Positions 33,421 to 37,573 of a DNA stretch of 37,573 bases are shown here, piece after piece (positions within the stretch are counted from its first letter, which is position 1; each line of letters begins with the position of its first letter). The stretch spans positions 1 through 37,573 of the forward strand of contig CAYZXL010000050.1 in assembly GCA_964482435.1 (NCBI GenBank), given 5' to 3'. This DNA is from CAYZXL01 sp964482435. Lineage in GTDB: Bacteria > Auribacterota > JABMQX01. The position numbers and the translations under genes were made by a program. Under the pieces are notes generated by a model. It searched no databases. It had not been told where the DNA came from and was given only the letters and a program-made list of their open reading frames with translations.

Positions 33421-36400
33421 ATGCTATATCGCTCTCTGATTCCCTGGGCGGAGATGCGCCCTGAAGCGGGATGGAATCCCATGGCGCCGAGACCAAGATT
33501 AACAAATCTCCGTTTGAATTTAAGGAAGCTGGGCGGGCGGGTTGTAACCTGCGGTTGCGTCTTGCTCTTTTGTGTGGTTGGCTTATCGGCTCTGTTTCCC
33601 AGCGTGGCTCCTACAATCATTCAGGTTGTGGCCGTAGCCTTTGTAGCCAAGTTCCTGAGAGACGCCTATCTGTGTACCTGGCGGGTGATGGTGGATAATA
33701 GTGGCATCTGGACGTGCCGGAACACTCGTGGGCAGGACGCGCTCGCCTTGTTTGAAAAATGCGGTATTCAATGGGACGACCTTGCAGGCGTGGAGAAAGT
33801 GCAGTGTGGCTCTCTTGAGACGCTGGCTGCCTCTCCAATGTTTCCCAAGAGATTAACCATTAAGCACCTGGACGTGCAGTTGGTCGTTTCATCTTACCTG
33901 AGGTTCCCCGCGGCTTTGCGGCGGTGCTTGACTTTATCTCCAGACTTGATATTCCAGTCGCGACTGGACGGAACGACCATTGTATTGCCGTTGCGGGCGC
34001 TGGACCGCCGCGAGCAGCGGGACCTTGTGGACCAACTGGTCCAAGTCGAACAGCGCCGCCGGGGTGTTGTCCGCGTCGCACAGCGCCGCCCACGGGTGGT
34101 CCGTTACTGGCTCGGACCAGAAGACCCCGATTCTCGCGACGAAGTGGCAGAGGCCGCTCGTGAACGCGATGCGCGGTTGCTGGCGGCGGAGCAAGAGGAA
34201 CGTACTGCCTTGGGCCATTTCGCGCAGAATCAATGGGGGAAGGCCTGCGAGGCCTACACCAAGGCTCTCGCAACCTACAAAGAAGAGGGAGGCGTGGAAC
34301 GTGTCTCTATGTGCACGCGGTCATTCGCAAGCTGCTTCGTTCGGCTGGGAAGACTTCAAGAAGCCCGACAGCGATACGAGGAGGCCCTTGTGCTGTGCGA
34401 ACGTCTCGATAACCTATTGGGGCAAGCGGACTGCCACAATGCTGTGGCCGAGATATTCATGCACACCCGAGGGCCTATCGGGCGGCAGGAGGCCTTGCGG
34501 CGTCTGGACATGGCGGCACGCCTCTTCAGAGAAGCGGGCTTTGGCCGCAAACTGGGCGAGATTTGGGGAAACAAGGGGCTCATTTACCAAAGCCTTGCGC
34601 ACCTGGCGGAGGGGCTTCCCCATGATTCTTGGTGGGAGGGTTGCCGTCTTGGCGACCATATTGACTCTCTGAGAAATGCCGGCCTGGATGTCCCAGAAAA
34701 TGGCTCATGGCTGGACTGCGCACTCGCATGCCATCGGCACGCCCTTGAGCTTGTCAAAGTAGTTATCCATCGGCAACCCGAACCGCACTCCTTGATGATG
34801 GGGGCCAACCAGTTGGGGTGCATTGCCGACATATTTCGGCGGAGAGGTGAGTATAAGTCCGCGCTTCACTACTACGCAGAGGAAAAGGAGGTTTGGGACT
34901 CCGCCGGCGAAGGGCAGCTCATCGTGCAGGACCTCAGCGGGAGAGCGCTTTCCATCCTGGCAGACGCTATGGCCGAAGCAACTCGCAGCCGGCCTGCTCC
35001 CCCTGATCTTCTAAATCAAGCAATGAAATTGATGGCAGATTCTGTCTCGGCAGCACGGCTGCATGGGGACGAGTTCGACATGGTACTTACTCTGCATCGT
35101 CGGGCAGAGGCTTTCAGGCTAATTGGCAATTTGGAAGGTGCGGTTAGGGACCTCAAGCTGGCGGTAGAAAGACTGGAAGAAGTTCGGTCCACCTCGGGCT
35201 CGGCTTTGAGCAGGTCCGTATTGCTTCACGAGCACATGGACATCTACGGGGACCTGATTGAAATCCTTGTTGAAATGCATTCGGCTGAACCAGGTCGCGA
35301 TTGGGCACTGCAAGCTTTCGAATACTGCGAGCGGGCGAAGTGTCGGGCACTGTTGGAGCATTATCTTTCCGCGTCTCAACAATGGAGCGTCTCGATCCCT
35401 CCGGAAGCCCAGGGGGACCGACTCCTTGCAGCCCAGGCTACGCTGAGCGAAATAGAGGCTGGCCGGTCCCAGCAAGAGCTCGACGCTACGGCAGGGACAG
35501 CTTATAGGTCTGCGGGTGAGACCGGCCGGTCGCCAGAAAGTGAGTGGGAAAAGATTGGAATGCCGGAGGCATTTCAGCCGACGTTGCTATCGCCCGTTGA
35601 GTTGATCAAGGAGTGTGTTTCCCCGGGGACTCTTGTCTTAGAAATGTTCACGCGGGGCAAGCGCACGTTGCCGGGCGACAGAAGAGAAGCACTGCTGGTC
35701 ATCCTGCCTGTGACCACAGAAGGTGTGAGCCAGCCGGTCGTCTATCGTGGAGCGGAGGCGGAGGCCATATTTGACGCTGCCGCAAACCTTCGGCAGCATG
35801 CAGGGTCAGCTTACGACCCTGATAACCCTCGCATTCCTGTTCCGCATCCTTATGGAACCCCCTTACAACCGATAATGACTGGGCGCACATCGGAACCCAA
35901 CGATCGCCGCGCACGACGGGTTCTCGCTCCCGCTCGCACCGTTGAATTCGATCCCGCAGCGAGCGGTGCCAAGACTCTTTATTCCGCTTTAGTCGTATCA
36001 CCTGCCGCTCGGTCAATTCTCCGTGGCAGCAACAAGGCCGCCAGTCGCTTCAAACGCATTGCATTTGTTCCGCATGGCCCCCTGTTTGGCGACCTTCCTT
36101 TTTGTGCCTTGCACAATGGTCAATCCTTTCTGGTGGAAGAATTCGAGGTCGCCGTATGCCCAAGCCTGCAATGGCAGGCGCAGGCACTTCTCTCCAAGAA
36201 AGAACAGGCAGAAAAGGGCGGCTGCTTGGTTCTATCTTCACCGGATTTGAGGGTAGGCGCCCATCTGATATGCACTATGCTCGAATCGGCTTCTCACGAT
36301 TCTAAGTATGGCCAGATGGAGATCGTTCTTGGGGCGCAGAAGGGAGAGGAACCCGACAACGCGCGACTCATCCTCTTTTCCTCCGCGAAAGACTACAGAG

Positions 36401-36840
36401 GGCTGATCGTCCTTGCCCATGGCGATGCATGGCCCAGCCCCCAATTGCACCTCTCGGCCAAGGATGCCAGCGGTGGCTTCTTCCCTGGCGGCGATGTGAC
36501 GTTAGCAGACGTGTACAATAAGATATTCCTGCGCTGCGATATATTGGGTTTACTGGTCTGCTTTGCCCAGCAGCAACCCGTGCCTCTTGGAGGAGAATGG
36601 CAAAGCCTGGCCGCTGCCTTTATGGCCAGGGGTGCTCGAGCGATCTTTGCTGCACCCCATGCGGCTCATATTCTTACCACTGCAATCCTGCTTGGCAAGG
36701 CTTTCAGCGCGATGTCCACCGGACTTTCCGCGTCGGAGGCATTAGGGAAAGTGCAGACCGCTTTTGCACGCGGGGAAATTGACTGGAGATACAGACACCC
36801 CTACTACTGGGCGGTCAGCCTCCTTGGAGGACTTCGATGA
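33421..36840 (+). CDS. membrane-anchored PH-like / TPR / CHAT caspase-like protease
   Basis: About 1139 residues; the start is uncertain among the ATGs at 33421, 33454 and 33481, none with a strong ribosome site. Residues about 40-80 hold two hydrophobic segments. About 85-215 resemble a bacterial PH-like domain (W-R-V-M-V-D-N-S-G-I-W, I-Q-W-D-D-L-A-G-V, I-V-L-P-L-R-A-L). About 250-660 are TPR repeats (C-E-A-Y-T-K-A-L, A-R-Q-R-Y-E-E-A-L, L-H-Y-Y-A-E-E-K-E-V-W). About 830-1139 form a CHAT domain: F-D-P-A-A-S-G-A-K-T-L-Y-S-A-L, R-F-K-R-I-A-F-V-P-H-G, the His of V-L-A-H-G-D (H1000) and the Cys of L-L-V-C-F-A (C1047), then A-A-F-M-A-R-G-A-R. Both catalytic residues are present. CHAT proteins are caspase-like cysteine proteases; TPR-CHAT enzymes are known to cleave specific partners. 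Targets here are probably encoded next door. Confidence 0.9.
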   Translation: MLYRSLIPWAEMRPEAGWNPMAPRPRLTNLRLNLRKLGGRVVTCGCVLLFCVVGLSALFPSVAPTIIQVVAVAFVAKFLRDAYLCTWRVMVDNSGIWTCRNTRGQDALALFEKCGIQWDDLAGVEKVQCGSLETLAASPMFPKRLTIKHLDVQLVVSSYLRFPAALRRCLTLSPDLIFQSRLDGTTIVLPLRALDRREQRDLVDQLVQVEQRRRGVVRVAQRRPRVVRYWLGPEDPDSRDEVAEAARERDARLLAAEQEERTALGHFAQNQWGKACEAYTKALATYKEEGGVERVSMCTRSFASCFVRLGRLQEARQRYEEALVLCERLDNLLGQADCHNAVAEIFMHTRGPIGRQEALRRLDMAARLFREAGFGRKLGEIWGNKGLIYQSLAHLAEGLPHDSWWEGCRLGDHIDSLRNAGLDVPENGSWLDCALACHRHALELVKVVIHRQPEPHSLMMGANQLGCIADIFRRRGEYKSALHYYAEEKEVWDSAGEGQLIVQDLSGRALSILADAMAEATRSRPAPPDLLNQAMKLMADSVSAARLHGDEFDMVLTLHRRAEAFRLIGNLEGAVRDLKLAVERLEEVRSTSGSALSRSVLLHEHMDIYGDLIEILVEMHSAEPGRDWALQAFEYCERAKCRALLEHYLSASQQWSVSIPPEAQGDRLLAAQATLSEIEAGRSQQELDATAGTAYRSAGETGRSPESEWEKIGMPEAFQPTLLSPVELIKECVSPGTLVLEMFTRGKRTLPGDRREALLVILPVTTEGVSQPVVYRGAEAEAIFDAAANLRQHAGSAYDPDNPRIPVPHPYGTPLQPIMTGRTSEPNDRRARRVLAPARTVEFDPAASGAKTLYSALVVSPAARSILRGSNKAASRFKRIAFVPHGPLFGDLPFCALHNGQSFLVEEFEVAVCPSLQWQAQALLSKKEQAEKGGCLVLSSPDLRVGAHLICTMLESASHDSKYGQMEIVLGAQKGEEPDNARLILFSSAKDYRGLIVLAHGDAWPSPQLHLSAKDASGGFFPGGDVTLADVYNKIFLRCDILGLLVCFAQQQPVPLGGEWQSLAAAFMARGARAIFAAPHAAHILTTAILLGKAFSAMSTGLSASEALGKVQTAFARGEIDWRYRHPYYWAVSLLGGLR

Positions 36841-36947
36841 GAGAAAGGAGCATGTCATGGAAAAAGACCACCACGTCCAGCCGTGAAAGGTGACAGTGCA
36901 GTCACACAGCTATATTTACCTGGCCGCGGAATCCTGGAGGCTCGAAA

Positions 36948-37535
36948 ATGGGAAAGCTTGGCGAGTTGTCTCATAGAAAGTCAGCCTTGGACCGAAAGGT
37001 TAAGGAAATATCTGAATCGCTGCTTGCAAAGGCAAGAGACCAGTCCTGGCAGTACAAGATGAATGTTACGGAGGAAGCTAAGAAGATAGGGCTTTCCTGT
37101 GGTATTGTTGGCAAGCAGCATCATCCTGCTCATTTCATAGACATCGCTTTGTGCTTGTTGAGTTATCCCCCGGAATTGGCTTTTTCAATCGCGGTCCAGC
37201 TTAGCAATTTTTCAGACCAATTGGGATACAACCCCTTTGGGACTGTTATGGTTGCCCTGGGTCAGATTGATTCGCTGTATCGAGGGATTTTCGTCAGGAC
37301 CAAAGTGTTCGATGAAAATCCCGAACTGTTTGAGGTTATCAGCTCAAAAACTGAAAGAATTCAAAGGGCAGGCAAGTTACTGGCCGTGGCGATCCTGGCT
37401 TCACAAGAGGACATTGCGGGCGCGCGACACCTTTATTATAGCAACGTCTTCGACCTTTCTGTGAAGGAAGTGCTCGACCGAGAGCTTGAGAGGCATAGCG
37501 AAGACGTAGCTCGAGAGATATTAACCAGACACTAA
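36948..37535 (+). CDS. unknown helical protein, paralogue of the 23377-24033 gene
   Basis: A 195-residue protein with a CTGGAGG ribosome site 8 bases before the ATG. The charged N-terminal coiled coil (M-G-K-L-G-E-L-S-H-R) is followed by a helical domain that aligns along its whole length with the minus-strand gene at 23377-24033, at low identity. Shared points include F-I-D-I-A, L-G-Y-N-P, R-A-G-K-L-L-A-V and a final E-I-L-T-R-H. It is the last gene of the CHAT array, about 110 bases after the protease gene, so it may be a partner or substrate of the protease. No known family recognised. The window ends 38 bases after its stop. Confidence 0.8.
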   Translation: MGKLGELSHRKSALDRKVKEISESLLAKARDQSWQYKMNVTEEAKKIGLSCGIVGKQHHPAHFIDIALCLLSYPPELAFSIAVQLSNFSDQLGYNPFGTVMVALGQIDSLYRGIFVRTKVFDENPELFEVISSKTERIQRAGKLLAVAILASQEDIAGARHLYYSNVFDLSVKEVLDRELERHSEDVAREILTRH

Positions 37536-37573
37536 AATAGTAGACATCCGACAGAGGTTGTGATACGCTATTT

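Overview
The window reads as an accessory, gene-poor and rearranged stretch of a Gram-negative bacterial chromosome. The evidence is a lipoprotein, signal peptides and large secreted beta-helix proteins. The secreted architectures (beta-helix modules closing on a V-D-M-G-A-Y-E motif, Calx-beta-like linkers, and a short C-terminal domain ending in F-Y-R-I or F-R-V) are the kind I associate with Planctomycetes, Verrucomicrobia, Hydrogenedentes and related candidate phyla. No marker gene fixes the phylum, so this is inference. Insertion-sequence remnants, frameshifted genes and long gene-free gaps fit a genomic island or a decaying accessory region, or a draft assembly with indel errors. || Layout. 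1-1.1 kb: 3' part of an IS66-family transposase. 1.9-6.7 kb: small two-TM protein, helical lipoprotein, small helical protein, a frameshifted amidohydrolase and a DUF6765-like protein. About 7.1-7.6 kb (minus): truncated winged-helix (IS630-type) transposase fragment. 7.7-14.1 kb: a tight three-gene cassette, made of a membrane-anchored receiver-like protein, a SIR2-like (predicted NADase) protein, and a 1579-residue STAND NTPase with a TM segment, about 15 WD40 repeats and TPR-like repeats. 14.5-16.0 kb: frameshifted secreted alpha/beta hydrolase. 16.8-22.2 kb: giant secreted beta-helix protein, flanked by two degenerate copies of a related sequence. 22.5-23.0 kb: IS66 remnant with its right terminal inverted repeat. 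23.4-29.3 kb (minus): an unknown helical protein, a run of three membrane proteins, and a secreted glycosidase-like protein. 29.95-37.5 kb: a plus-strand array, made of a sigma-region-2-like protein, a zf-HC2 (anti-sigma-like) protein, a small TPR protein, a zinc-ribbon protein, a membrane-anchored PH-like/TPR/CHAT caspase-like protease, and a second copy of the unknown helical family. || How the genes may work together. The 7.7-14.1 kb cassette looks like a STAND-controlled conflict (anti-phage or programmed-death) system: WD40/TPR repeats sense, the NTPase switches, the SIR2-like protein depletes NAD, and the receiver-like membrane protein regulates. The 30-37.5 kb array is the most novel part. 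A CHAT protease sits beside a sigma-like factor, a candidate anti-sigma factor, and two unrelated small proteins that end in the same C-terminal tag (K-W-W-Q-F-W then R or K). This resembles, without any CRISPR components, the protease-to-sigma logic known for the TPR-CHAT/Csx30/sigma module of type III-E CRISPR systems. The member of the unknown helical family at 36.95 kb has a diverged paralogue at 23.4-24.0 kb.
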